The notes under the pieces are model-generated. The model did not search any database. It saw nothing but the letters and a program-made list of their open reading frames with translations, and was not told the origin of the DNA. This document shows positions 21,599 through 30,563 of a stretch of DNA of 64,000 bases, piece by piece. Every line of letters starts with the position of its first letter. Within the stretch, counting starts at the first letter, position 1. A program made the position numbers and the translations under genes. Source of the DNA: Sphingomonas canadensis (GTDB lineage Bacteria; Pseudomonadota; Alphaproteobacteria; Sphingomonadales; Sphingomonadaceae); assembly GCF_026013525.1 (NCBI RefSeq), contig NZ_JAPDRA010000004.1:226412-290411 (forward strand), in the 5' to 3' direction.

Positions 21599-22165
21599 TC
21601 ACTTGCCCAGCTTTTCGATCTTGTCCTGCAGCCGCGAAAGCTCCGCTTTCAGCGCGGCGACATCGTCGTCCTTGCCCTCGCCCGAAGCGGCGGCCGAGGC
21701 CGGGGCCGGGGCCGGGGCCGTACCGGGCTTGAACGCGCTGGTCGCGGCCTCGAACATCGCCATGTTGCGCTTGGCGATCTCCGCGAAGGGCGAGTTGGCG
21801 AACGCGCCCTCGACCGCGCTCTTGAACTGCTCCTGGTTGCGGCGGAAGCTCTCCATGGAGGCCTCCAGATAGCCCGGCACCATCGCCTGCATCGAATCGC
21901 CGTACAGCGCGATCAACTGGCGCAGGAAGTTGACCGGCAGCATCTGCGAACCGCGTGCTTCCTCTTCCATGATGATCTGGGTGAGCACGTTGTGCGTGAT
22001 GTCGTCCTCGGTCTTGGCGTCTATGACCTTGAAATCACGCCCCTCGCGCGTCATCGCCGCGAGGTGGTCGAGCGTGATATAGGACGACGTCTCGGTGTTG
22101 TAGAGGCGCCGGTTCGCGTACTTCTTGATGATGACCGGACCTTCGCCGGGAGTCGCTTTTTTCAT
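21599..22165 (-). CDS. phaR: Polyhydroxyalkanoate synthesis repressor PhaR
   Basis: 188 residues with the PHB/PHA accumulation regulator DNA-binding domain at the N-terminus (VIIKKYANRRLYNTETSSYI and TLDHLAAMTREGRDFKVIDA) and the following regulator domain (DITHNVLTQIIMEEEARG). The C-terminus is Ala/Pro-rich then a short coiled coil (AALKAELSRLQDKIEKLGK). PhaR senses PHB granules and represses phasin and its own gene. A GAGGG ribosome-binding site precedes the ATG. Divergent from and touching the phaC-like gene. Confidence 0.95.
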   Translation of the reverse strand: MKKATPGEGPVIIKKYANRRLYNTETSSYITLDHLAAMTREGRDFKVIDAKTEDDITHNVLTQIIMEEEARGSQMLPVNFLRQLIALYGDSMQAMVPGYLEASMESFRRNQEQFKSAVEGAFANSPFAEIAKRNMAMFEAATSAFKPGTAPAPAPASAAASGEGKDDDVAALKAELSRLQDKIEKLGK

Positions 22166-23249
22166 GGAGCCCTCGCGTGTGACGGAAACATGTCTATCAC
22201 CTTTCCATTCCGCACCGCAACACGGTCCGCGTCCACTTCCGCTCTTTCTTGAGCTGCTGCGCAGCGAAACCGCAGCATCGCCCGAACGCAGGGCTCGCGC
22301 CCTCGCCGGGCTGGCCGCATATCAGGCCGCCCGGCGCCCGGAATCCCGCGCCCTGCCCGCCCCGGTGGCCAGCGCCGGCCGGGCAATGCTGCGCGATTAT
22401 GGCGGCTCCGGCCCGCCGCTGGTGTTCGTCCCCTCGCTGATCAACCCGCCCTTCATCCTGGACCTGTCGGAAGAAACCTCGCTGCTGCGCTGGCTGGCGG
22501 GCCAGGGCGTGCGCCCGCTGCTCGTCGACTGGGGCAGTCCGGGGCCGGGCGAGCGCGCGCAGGATATCGACGCGCATATCGCGGAGCTGTTGATTCCGCT
22601 GCTCGATTCGCTCGGCGAGCCCCCCGTGCTGGCGGGCTATTGCCTGGGCGGCACGATCGCGATGGCGGCGGCCAGCCTGCGCGCGGTGCGCGGCCTGGCG
22701 ATGATCGCCGCGCCCTGGCGCTTCACCCGCTATGGCGCGGCGGCGCGCGCCGGGATCGCCGGGCTGTGGAATGCGGCCCGGCCCGCGTGCGAGGCGCTGG
22801 GCCTGGTGCCGATGGAGGTGCTCCAGTCGGGCTTCTGGCAGCTCGATCCCGCCCGCACGATCACCAAGTACGAGCATTTCGCCGGGCTGGAGCCCGACGG
22901 CCCCGCCGCCCGCGCCTTCGTCGCGCTGGAGGACTGGGCCAACGGCGGCGCACCACTCACCTACGCTGCGGGGCAGCAGATGTTCGAACGGCTGCTGATC
23001 GCCGATCGCCCCGGCCGCGCGCGCTGGTGGATCGGCGGGCGGCGGATATTGCCGGGCACGCTCGGCTGTCCCGCGGTCGAGTTCGTTTCCGCCAACGACC
23101 GGATCGTGCCCGCCGCCACCGCCATCGGCCTGCCGGATCTGCGCACGATCCGTTCCGGCCATGTCGGCATGATCGTGGGCAGCCGCGCCCGCGCCGAACT
23201 GTGGGAACCGCTGCGCGACTGGACATTGCAGGCCGCGCGCACCAGATAG
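22164..23249 (+). CDS. PHA synthase-like alpha/beta hydrolase
   Basis: About 361 residues. The alpha/beta hydrolase core carries a cysteine nucleophile elbow GYCLGGT, an Asp in SANDRIVP and a His in SGHVGMIVGS, the Cys-Asp-His triad of PHA synthases; VPSLINPPFILDL and PLLVDWGSPG are also PhaC-like. Length fits class III PhaC rather than the about 600 residues of class I, but no phaE lies next to it. ATG 22164 and GTG 22179 (with GGAG nine bases before) are both possible starts; the first shares its CATG with the phaR start. Together with phaR and phaA it makes up a PHB locus. A depolymerase or thioesterase role is the main alternative. Confidence 0.8.
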   Translation: MEPSRVTETCLSPFHSAPQHGPRPLPLFLELLRSETAASPERRARALAGLAAYQAARRPESRALPAPVASAGRAMLRDYGGSGPPLVFVPSLINPPFILDLSEETSLLRWLAGQGVRPLLVDWGSPGPGERAQDIDAHIAELLIPLLDSLGEPPVLAGYCLGGTIAMAAASLRAVRGLAMIAAPWRFTRYGAAARAGIAGLWNAARPACEALGLVPMEVLQSGFWQLDPARTITKYEHFAGLEPDGPAARAFVALEDWANGGAPLTYAAGQQMFERLLIADRPGRARWWIGGRRILPGTLGCPAVEFVSANDRIVPAATAIGLPDLRTIRSGHVGMIVGSRARAELWEPLRDWTLQAARTR

Positions 23250-23282
23250 CGCACCGCAACATCACCCCGCAGGAGCGCCCTT

Positions 23283-24464
23283 ATGGCCAGCCCGACCGAC
23301 ATCGTCATCACCGCCGCGAAGCGCACGCCCGTCGGCTCCTTCCTCGGCGCCTTCGCGGGCGTTCCCGCGCACGAGCTGGGCCGCACCGCGATCGAGGCGG
23401 CGCTCGCCCAGGCCGGCGTGAAGGGCGAGGAAGTGTCCGAGGTGATCCTGGGTCAGGTGCTCACCGCCGCCCAGGGCCAGAACCCCGCCCGCCAGGCCTC
23501 GATGGCCGCGGGGGTGCCCAAGGAGGTGCCCGCCTGGGGCGTCAACCAGGTGTGCGGATCGGGCCTGCGCGCCGTCGCGCTCGCCGCCCAGGCGGTGGCG
23601 AACGGCGACGCGACCATCGTCGTCGCGGGCGGGCAGGAGAGCATGTCGCTCAGCGCGCATGCCCAGAACATGCGCCCCGGCACCAAGATGGGCGATGTCG
23701 CGCTGGTCGACACGATGATCAAGGACGGCCTGACCGACGTGTTCAACGGCTATCACATGGGCATCACCGCCGAGAATCTGGCCGAGCAATATCAGGTGAC
23801 CCGCGGCGAGCAGGACGCCTTCGCGGTGCGCTCGCAGAACCTGGCCGAGGCCGCGCGCGCCGAGGGGCGCTTCAAGGACGAGATCGCGCCGGTGACCGTG
23901 AAGGGCCGCAAGGGCGATGTGGTGGTCGATCAGGACGAATATATCCGCGCCGGCGCCACGATCGACGGCGTGTCGGGCCTGCGCCCGGCGTTCAAGAAGG
24001 ACGGCAGCGTCACCGCCGCCAACGCCAGCGGCCTGAACGACGGCGCCGCCGCGCTGGTGGTGATGACCCGCGCCGAAGCCGAGAAGCGCGGCGCCCCCGT
24101 GCTGGCGCGCATCGTGAGCTGGGCCAGTGCGGGTGTCGATCCGTCGATCATGGGCATCGGCCCGGTCCCCGCCAGCCGCAAGGCGCTGGAAAAGGCGGGC
24201 TGGACCGTCGCCGACCTCGACCTGGTGGAAGCCAATGAGGCGTTCGCGGCACAGGCGCTGGCCGTGGGCAAGGACATGGGCTGGGACGCGGACAAGGTGA
24301 ACGTCAACGGCGGCGCGATCGCCATCGGCCATCCCATCGGCGCCAGCGGCGCGCGCGTGCTCACCACGCTGCTCTACGAGCTTCAGCGCCGCGACGCACA
24401 CAAGGGGCTCGCGACGTTGTGCATCGGCGGCGGCATGGGCATCGCGATGTGCGTGGAACGTTAG
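23283..24464 (+). CDS. phaA: Acetyl-CoA C-acetyltransferase (beta-ketothiolase)
   Basis: 393 residues, standard thiolase length. Catalytic Cys in [10 protein letters not shown] (about residue 89), His in [16 protein letters not shown] and the final [10 protein letters not shown]. It condenses two acetyl-CoA to acetoacetyl-CoA, the first step of PHB synthesis, or runs in reverse in degradation. It follows the PhaC-like gene by 33 bp with GGAGCGCCCTT as binding site, supporting the PHB role; no phaB reductase is adjacent. Confidence 0.95.
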   Translation: MASPTDIVITAAKRTPVGSFLGAFAGVPAHELGRTAIEAALAQAGVKGEEVSEVILGQVLTAAQGQNPARQASMAAGVPKEVPAWGVNQVCGSGLRAVALAAQAVANGDATIVVAGGQESMSLSAHAQNMRPGTKMGDVALVDTMIKDGLTDVFNGYHMGITAENLAEQYQVTRGEQDAFAVRSQNLAEAARAEGRFKDEIAPVTVKGRKGDVVVDQDEYIRAGATIDGVSGLRPAFKKDGSVTAANASGLNDGAAALVVMTRAEAEKRGAPVLARIVSWASAGVDPSIMGIGPVPASRKALEKAGWTVADLDLVEANEAFAAQALAVGKDMGWDADKVNVNGGAIAIGHPIGASGARVLTTLLYELQRRDAHKGLATLCIGGGMGIAMCVER

Positions 24465-24468
24465 CAGG

Positions 24469-24489
24469 CGCACCCGAATCGAGGGTGCG
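24469..24489. terminator. Hairpin after phaA
   Basis: CGCACCC (24469-24475) and GGGTGCG (24483-24489) form a perfect 7-bp stem with a 7-nt loop directly after the phaA stop. No T-run follows, so it may be a transcript-end or stabilising structure. The remaining about 200 bp before the receptor gene show no gene or convincing operator. Confidence 0.4.
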
Positions 24490-24699
24490 GAGGGGCCGGA
24501 AACCCGCAGCGCCGGAGGCCGCGGGGCCGGGCTGAAAGCTTGAAATCCCGCCATTCCTCCCGATTCGGGACGGCACTGTAGCGCAATTGCAACACCGCTG
24601 GGACAAATCCCGCGCTGCGGCGCAATGTTGCTTGCATGCCGCACCCAACTGCTCTTTCCATGTCCGCTTCAGGCATTCCGCCTGTAGGGGCTATCAACG

Positions 24700-27684
24700 A
24701 TGAAATTAACGCGATTGTTGGGCGCGACCGCCATTGCCGGTTCGCTCCTGCTGATCCCTTCGGTTGCATTCGCTCAGGACGACTCGGCGGCTGCATCGCA
24801 GGATGAGGGAGCCTCCTCGGAGGAAGCCGCGGACGAGCCGATCGTCGTTGTGGGTTCGCGCATCAAGCGCGACACCTTCAACCTTCCGGAACCCGTCACC
24901 GTCATCACCAAGGCGGAAGCCACCCTCGCTGGCTTCAATTCGACCACCAATGCGCTGCAGAGCACTGCCGTCACCAACGGTGCGTCGCAGATCAATAACG
25001 CTTACGGCGGTTACGTGACCAACGGCGGCCCGGGCGCGAACACCCTGTCGCTGCGCGGCCTGGGCGCGACTCGCACGCTGATCATGCTCAACGGCCGTCG
25101 CGTTGCCCCGGCCGGTTCGCGCGGCTCGGTCGGCTCGGCCGACCTGAACGTGCTGCCGACCGCGATCATCAACCGCATCGAGGTGCTGAAGGCCGGCGCG
25201 TCGTCGATCTATGGTTCGGACGCGGTTGCGGGCGTCGTCAACATCGTGACCGAAACGAAGTTCGAAGGCATCACCCTCGAAGCCCAGCATAACGTTACCG
25301 AAGAAGGCGGCGGCAACGAGATGCGCTATGCCGCGGTGTTCGGCTTCAACGGTGATCGCTTCAGCGTCGCCGGGTCGCTCGAATATTACAAGCGCGACGA
25401 GCTCACCTGGGGCCAGCGCGACTGGATGCAGTGCCAGACCCAGTACCGGATGACCTCCAATGGCAGCCGCGTTCCGGGCTCGGGCGATGCGATCGACCCC
25501 CTGACCGGCAAATCCAAGTGCTATCCCACCGGCAGCACCGGCGAGAGCGGCGTTACGGTCAACACCATCGGCACCAACGGCGTCTCGGGCGCGGCCGTCG
25601 CGCTCGCACCGGGCGTCCCGGCTGGCTACGCTGGCACTTGCAACCGCTTCCGTCCGAAGGCGGGCGCAGGCGGCGGCATCCCGGGTTATGAATGCGTCGG
25701 CGGCGGCTCGATCGGCCTCAATGTCCGTGATACGTTCGACCAGCGGATGCTGAACCAGTCGCTGTACTCGCCTGCCGAGATCCTGACCGGGTATCTGCAG
25801 GGCAGCTACAAGATGAACGCGCTGGGCGATGCCGAGATCTACGTCGAAGCGCTGTTCAATCGCCGTAAGTCGGAGCAGAACGGTTTCCGCCAGTTCACGC
25901 TCGACTATCTGAAGGGCAGCCCGCTGATCCCGGCGGAACTGCAGTTCAGCACCTTCGGCGCCGCGGGCACCTCGACCGCGAACCCGTCGTCGGTGATCGG
26001 CGTCCGTGCCTTCACCGCCTATGGCAACTACAACAACCGCCAGCAGGTTGATTTCGCGAAGCTGGGCGGCGGTATCCGTGGCGATCTGCCTGCGGGCTGG
26101 AGCTACGACTTCTACGTGTCGAAGACCTGGTCGGACGCGGATTACACGACCGACCTGATTCTGACCGATCGCCTCGGCCAGTCGATGGACGTCGTTGCCT
26201 CGGGTGGCGGCTTTGCCTGCCGCGACACCACCGGCGGCTGCATCGCGGCCCCGGCGCTGACGGCGTCCGTCGTCGGTGGCAACTTCCCGGCGGCTTGGTT
26301 CAATTATGTCACCGATCCGGTGACCGGCGTGACCAAGTACAGCGAGTCCGTGGCCAACCTGACGTTCACCGGCCCGCTGTTCACGCTGCCGGGTGGTGAT
26401 CTGCAGGTCGCGCTCGGCGGTGAATTCCGCCGCTCGTCGATCAGCGATCAGCCTTCGCCGGAGAGCGTTCGCGGCAACCTGTACGGCTTCACATCGTCGC
26501 AGCCGACCGTCGGCACCGACGAGGTGTGGGAACTGTTCGGCGAAATCGATGCGCCGCTGCTCCGCGAGGTGCCGTTCGTTTACGATCTGTCGATCAACGC
26601 TTCGGGCCGCTACACCCATTACCGTTCGTACGGCGGCGATGAGACCTACAAGCTCGGCGCGGTTTACGCTCCGGTCAAGTGGCTCAGCTTCCGCGGCAGC
26701 TACGGCACGTCCTATCGTGCCCCGGCGCTGTTCGAGCAGTATCTGGGCGCGACCTCGGGCTTCCTGTCGCAGACCGTCGATCCGTGCTACAACTACGGCG
26801 CGGGCTTCGCAGCGACCGATACGCGCTACATCAACTGCGCGTCGGAAGGTCTTGCACCCGACTTCCTGCAGACCAGCAGCGTCACCACCTTCGCCGGCGG
26901 CGGCAGCGCCACGGGCCTGAAGGCGGAAACGTCGACCAACTGGTCGGTTGGCGGTGTGCTGCGTCTCGATGGCGGCATGGATGCATGGGGCAATCTGTCG
27001 TTCGCGGCGGATTACTTCTCGATCGTCGTCAAGAACGGTGTCGCGCGCGCTGGTGCGTCGGGCATCGCTTCGCTTTGCTACGATGATCCGCAGTTCCGTG
27101 CAGGCGGCGGCTATTGCAACCTGATCACTCGTAACTCGGTGACCAAGGCTCTGACGATCAACGACAACTATGTGAACCTGTCGGAAGATCGCGTTCGGGG
27201 TATTGACTTCAATCTGCGCTATCAGCGCCAGGTTGGTCCGGGCCAGCTCCTGCTGAATGTCGCGGCCACGAAGTACTACTCGCAGGCCAACCGCCTGTTC
27301 CCGACCGATCCGCTCGATGAGTACAACGGTTCGCTGAACTCCCCGGATTGGACCGGCACCCTGGACGCGACCTATCGCTGGGACATCGTGACCCTGCGTT
27401 ACGGCCTCGACTATATCAAGGGCCAGCAGAGCTATGACCTGTACGGTCTGAACCCTGCGACCACGCCCTATTATTTCGAGACCCCGGACGTGTTCTATCA
27501 CCAGGCTTCGGTTCAGGTTGCCCTCAGCAACTATCAGCTCACGATGGGTGTCCGGAACCTGACCAACAAGACGCCTCCGTCGATCTCGTCTGGCGCTTAC
27601 AACCGCGTGGGCAATGCCCCGCTGTACAGTGGCTACGACTATCTGGGCCGTACGTTCTTCGTGAACGCCTCGGTTCACTTCTGA
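24700..27684 (+). CDS. TonB-dependent outer-membrane receptor
   Basis: 994 residues. Signal peptide (RLLGATAIAGSLLLIPSVAFA), a TonB-box-like segment EPIVVVGSRIKRD, a plug domain (about 60-190; TLSLRGLGATRTLIMLNGRR, VLKAGASSIYGSDAVAGVVNI) and a 22-strand barrel ending in GRTFFVNASVHF with terminal Phe. It matches the long Caulobacter/sphingomonad receptors used for carbohydrates or other large nutrients. Two cysteine-rich loops (DPCYNYGAG... and CYDDPQFRAGGGYC) lie outside. T-ending codons are clearly more frequent than in the neighbours, as in highly expressed genes. Substrate not deducible; the nearest uptake gene is the MHS transporter at 28303. Confidence 0.93.
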   Translation: MKLTRLLGATAIAGSLLLIPSVAFAQDDSAAASQDEGASSEEAADEPIVVVGSRIKRDTFNLPEPVTVITKAEATLAGFNSTTNALQSTAVTNGASQINNAYGGYVTNGGPGANTLSLRGLGATRTLIMLNGRRVAPAGSRGSVGSADLNVLPTAIINRIEVLKAGASSIYGSDAVAGVVNIVTETKFEGITLEAQHNVTEEGGGNEMRYAAVFGFNGDRFSVAGSLEYYKRDELTWGQRDWMQCQTQYRMTSNGSRVPGSGDAIDPLTGKSKCYPTGSTGESGVTVNTIGTNGVSGAAVALAPGVPAGYAGTCNRFRPKAGAGGGIPGYECVGGGSIGLNVRDTFDQRMLNQSLYSPAEILTGYLQGSYKMNALGDAEIYVEALFNRRKSEQNGFRQFTLDYLKGSPLIPAELQFSTFGAAGTSTANPSSVIGVRAFTAYGNYNNRQQVDFAKLGGGIRGDLPAGWSYDFYVSKTWSDADYTTDLILTDRLGQSMDVVASGGGFACRDTTGGCIAAPALTASVVGGNFPAAWFNYVTDPVTGVTKYSESVANLTFTGPLFTLPGGDLQVALGGEFRRSSISDQPSPESVRGNLYGFTSSQPTVGTDEVWELFGEIDAPLLREVPFVYDLSINASGRYTHYRSYGGDETYKLGAVYAPVKWLSFRGSYGTSYRAPALFEQYLGATSGFLSQTVDPCYNYGAGFAATDTRYINCASEGLAPDFLQTSSVTTFAGGGSATGLKAETSTNWSVGGVLRLDGGMDAWGNLSFAADYFSIVVKNGVARAGASGIASLCYDDPQFRAGGGYCNLITRNSVTKALTINDNYVNLSEDRVRGIDFNLRYQRQVGPGQLLLNVAATKYYSQANRLFPTDPLDEYNGSLNSPDWTGTLDATYRWDIVTLRYGLDYIKGQQSYDLYGLNPATTPYYFETPDVFYHQASVQVALSNYQLTMGVRNLTNKTPPSISSGAYNRVGNAPLYSGYDYLGRTFFVNASVHF

Positions 27685-27720
27685 TCGCCGGCTAGCTTCG
27701 GCTGGCAATAGGCAAAATTG

Positions 27721-27753
27721 GGCTGGCCGGTCTAACGACCGGCCAGCCTTTTT
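27721..27753 (+). terminator. Strong intrinsic terminator of the TonB receptor gene
   Basis: GGCTGGCCGGTC (27721-27732) pairs perfectly with GACCGGCCAGCC (27737-27748) over a TAAC loop, followed by TTTTT (27749-27753). Confidence 0.97.
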
Positions 27754-27813
27754 GTTGGGCGCCGCACATCTGGCCCACCCGGAACATCGGCCTCTTGGGC
27801 TGGCCAAATCGCG

Positions 27814-28270
27814 ATGCGTGAGACAAATCGCTCCGATCGGCTTCCGGCCGTGTTAAGCCGGGAACGGATCTCCCCGATCATACTGATGTGCTTCGTGGCG
27901 TCGGCCGGGATGACAGCACACACTGCCACTGGCGCCGAGGAAAGCGGCTGCGGAGCGCTATCCGCACTGGCATCGCAAGACGGCCACACTGGTCGCCGGG
28001 CCTGCGCCTGACCGGCATGAACGCGCAGATAAGGCTCGACGGGCCGGTCAACGGCGACTGGTTCGGGCCACATGCTCGTGCGAGGTCTGCAGCGCGACGG
28101 GCGATGTGGACAATCTGTCCAGGGACAGGCGCGCCGGCGCCCGCGAGGCGATCAAGGCCGGCGAACCAACCGTCAGTGGATCATTGGCGCTCATCGGCGG
28201 ACTCTCCGACATCTTCCGGTCGCTAGAGTGCGCCAACTATTTCAGAACCTGCGGATATGACCCGAAATAA
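27814..28270 (+). pseudogene. Probable decayed gene of unknown family (frameshifted)
   Basis: Three consecutive stretches look coding by their high G/C at third codon positions but lie in different frames: 27814 to about 27985 (signal-peptide-like, ISPIILMCFVASAGMTAHTA), about 27990 to 28070 (GLRLTGMNAQIRLDGPVNGD then WFGPH) and 28073 to the TAA at 28268 (CSCEVCSATGDVDNLSRD, AREAIKAGEPTVSGSLALIG, LECANYFRTCGYDPK). Read together with two frame changes they would give one small exported cysteine-rich protein. No intact frame covers the region. An error in the sequence or two separate tiny genes are alternatives. Confidence 0.4.
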
Positions 28271-28302
28271 ACGCCAATCGCTTTCAACGCGCGGGGCAGC
28301 GC

Positions 28303-29895
28303 TCAGCCCTCCGCCGGCCTGCTCTTCAGGCCGAACAGCGTCACCACCAGCGCCATCGCCACCACCGCGAACGTATACCACAGCCCGGCATAGGGATCGC
28401 CGGTGCGCGCTATGATGTACTGGCTGATGAACGGCAGGAAACCGCCGAAATAGCCCGTGCCGATGTGATAGGGGATCGACATCGAGCTGTAGCGGATGCG
28501 CGAGGGGAACATCTCCGTCAGCAGCGCCGCCACCGGGCCATAGGTCGCGCCCGAAAGCGCCATCAGCACCAGGATGGCGCCAAAGATGATCACGATGTTG
28601 CGCGCCGGCGGCACCTGTTTCGCAAGATCATATCCCGCCGCCTTCAACGCCGCATCGAGCCCCGCCGGGCTCACATCCTCCACCCGCGCGCCGCCGATCG
28701 TGACGTCGAGCGCGGAGGCCTGGGCCTTGGTATAGGCCACGCCCTTTTTCGAGAAATAGTCGAGCAGCTTGCCGCACGCTTCCGGCTGCACCGATGCGAA
28801 CGGATCATAGCTGCAATGCGGGCCGGAAACGACAACCGGCGCCCGTTCCGCGGCCGCGGCCAGCCCGGGGTTCGCCGCGCTGCCGATCACCCAGAAGGCC
28901 GGGAACAGCGCCGCCAGCGTCAGCGCATAACCCCAGACGATCGGCTTCTTGCGCCCGATCCTGTCCGAAAGGCTGCCGAACCAGACGAAGAAGAACAGCC
29001 CGGCGAAGGCCGCCGCGCCGGTGATGAGCTGCGCTGTCGTCTCGTCCACGCGCTGCGGCCCGGTGAGGAACGACAGGACCGAGAACATCGAAGTGTACCA
29101 GATCACCGTCAGCCCCGCGGCGATTCCGAACAGCGCCACGAACAGCCGCCCCAGATTGCCCGGATAGGTGAAGCTCTCGACGAACGGATTGCTCGCGGTC
29201 TCGCCCGCTTCCTTCATCGCCTTGAACACCGGACTCTCGGACAGCTTCAGCCGCATCCAGAGCGACACGAGCAGCAGCAGGATCGAGAACAGGAACGGCG
29301 CGCGCCAGCCCCAGGAATCCCAGACGCCGCCAAGCGCCATCTTGAACAGCAGCACCACGGCCAGGCTGAGGATGAAGCCGCCCACCACGCTCGCCTGGAT
29401 ATAGCCGGTGTGATAGCCGGCACGCCCGTCGCTGGAATGTTCGGCGACATAGATCGCCGCGCCGCCATATTCGCCGCCCAGCGCCAGCCCCTGGGCGATG
29501 CGCAGCAGGATGATCAGCACCGGCGCCGCCGCGCCGATCACGGCATATCCGGGGATCAGCCCGATCCCCGCGGTTGCCACGCCCATCAGCGTGATGGTGA
29601 CCAGGAAGGTGTATTTCCGGCCCAGCCGGTCGCCCAGATAGCCGAACAGGATCGCGCCCAGCGGCCGGAAGCCGAAACCGACGGCAAAGGTGGCCCAGGC
29701 CAGCAGCGTCGCCAGCATCTCGTTATCGGACGGGAAGAAGGTGCGGCCCAGGATGCCGGTGGTGGTCAGCGTGCCCCAGATGAAGAAATCATACCATTCG
29801 AAGATCGTGCCGAGCGACGATGCGCTGATCACCAGCCGCATCTCCTTGGCCGTCGGCTCCGCCGCACCAGCCGCGCCCTGTGCTTCCGAGCCCAT
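28303..29895 (-). CDS. MFS transporter of the metabolite:H+ symporter (MHS) type
   Basis: 530 residues with 12 predicted helices. The MHS hallmarks are present: SSLGTIFEWYDFFIWG in helix one, FGFRPLGAILFGYLGDRLGRK between helices two and three, and GLALGGEYGGAAIYVAEH in helix four to five. Between helices eight and nine there is an extra soluble segment of about 90 residues with two cysteines (GPHCSYDP and PEACGKLL), probably periplasmic. MHS proteins import dicarboxylates, betaine or aromatic acids; the substrate here is unknown. Confidence 0.88.
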   Translation of the reverse strand: MGSEAQGAAGAAEPTAKEMRLVISASSLGTIFEWYDFFIWGTLTTTGILGRTFFPSDNEMLATLLAWATFAVGFGFRPLGAILFGYLGDRLGRKYTFLVTITLMGVATAGIGLIPGYAVIGAAAPVLIILLRIAQGLALGGEYGGAAIYVAEHSSDGRAGYHTGYIQASVVGGFILSLAVVLLFKMALGGVWDSWGWRAPFLFSILLLLVSLWMRLKLSESPVFKAMKEAGETASNPFVESFTYPGNLGRLFVALFGIAAGLTVIWYTSMFSVLSFLTGPQRVDETTAQLITGAAAFAGLFFFVWFGSLSDRIGRKKPIVWGYALTLAALFPAFWVIGSAANPGLAAAAERAPVVVSGPHCSYDPFASVQPEACGKLLDYFSKKGVAYTKAQASALDVTIGGARVEDVSPAGLDAALKAAGYDLAKQVPPARNIVIIFGAILVLMALSGATYGPVAALLTEMFPSRIRYSSMSIPYHIGTGYFGGFLPFISQYIIARTGDPYAGLWYTFAVVAMALVVTLFGLKSRPAEG

Positions 29896-29973
29896 TGCGA
29901 TCCCCCTCCCCCTTGTTTCTGAAACATTACCGCAGTGATCCGCAACGGCAAGGGCGGCGCGCGGCGGCTCCCG

Positions 29974-30369
29974 TCAGGCGAGCAGGATGCGCAGCAACGC
30001 GGTGTCGGTGAACTGCACCAGCGAGCGGACCTTGCCCTCCGGCGTGAACTCCCAGAAGTCGCAAAGTTCGGTGTTCGCGATGCTGGCCGCGCCGGTGGAG
30101 AAGGTGATGCGCCAGTGCAGCGCGGCGCGCAGCCCTTCCACGATCGCGGTCACGCGCTCGGCCTCGTGGAACTGGAAGATATCGATCAGCCGCCCCACCG
30201 CCTCATGCATGTCCGATACGCCCGCGGGCACGCGCGGCAGCATGCTGGCCCCGATCAGTTGATAGGTGGCGTCATCGGCCCACATCGCATCCAGCGCGGC
30301 CATGTCGCCGCGGGTCCGCGCGGCATAGGCCGTATCGATCCTTTGCAGGATCGCCTCCCGATCAAGCAT
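29974..30369 (-). CDS. NTF2-like / SnoaL-like protein
   Basis: 131 residues with the cone-shaped NTF2 fold pattern: N-terminal helix EAILQRIDTAYAARTRGDMA, WADDATYQL, a long strand pair AALHWRITFSTGAA and CDFWEFTPEGKVRSLVQFTD. Such proteins are either small-molecule isomerases/dehydratases or binding proteins; no catalytic pair can be assigned. Downstream of the lower-GC region that precedes the lectin gene, and divergent from it. Confidence 0.75.
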   Translation of the reverse strand: MLDREAILQRIDTAYAARTRGDMAALDAMWADDATYQLIGASMLPRVPAGVSDMHEAVGRLIDIFQFHEAERVTAIVEGLRAALHWRITFSTGAASIANTELCDFWEFTPEGKVRSLVQFTDTALLRILLA

Positions 30370-30563
30370 CCCCGATATTCTCCCCCCGCGCAGGGGCTTA
30401 TCACAGATCGAAAGCGCACGGGAAGACGACGCCGGAGCCGTAAGAAAGTCCCACGCTGCGTCAAATACTTCGCCTCGACCGCTTTAATTCTAAGCCGAAA
30501 CAAATAAATATTGTATCGCTGAAGGCGAGTCTTCGATTCGCAGGCAATACAACAGGAGAGGTC

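Noticed and set aside
24706..27807. Very long open frame of over 1000 codons antisense to the TonB receptor
   Set aside because: Long antisense frames are expected in GC-rich DNA; its composition is Arg/Ala/Gly/His-rich without any family motif, while the sense strand encodes a clear receptor.
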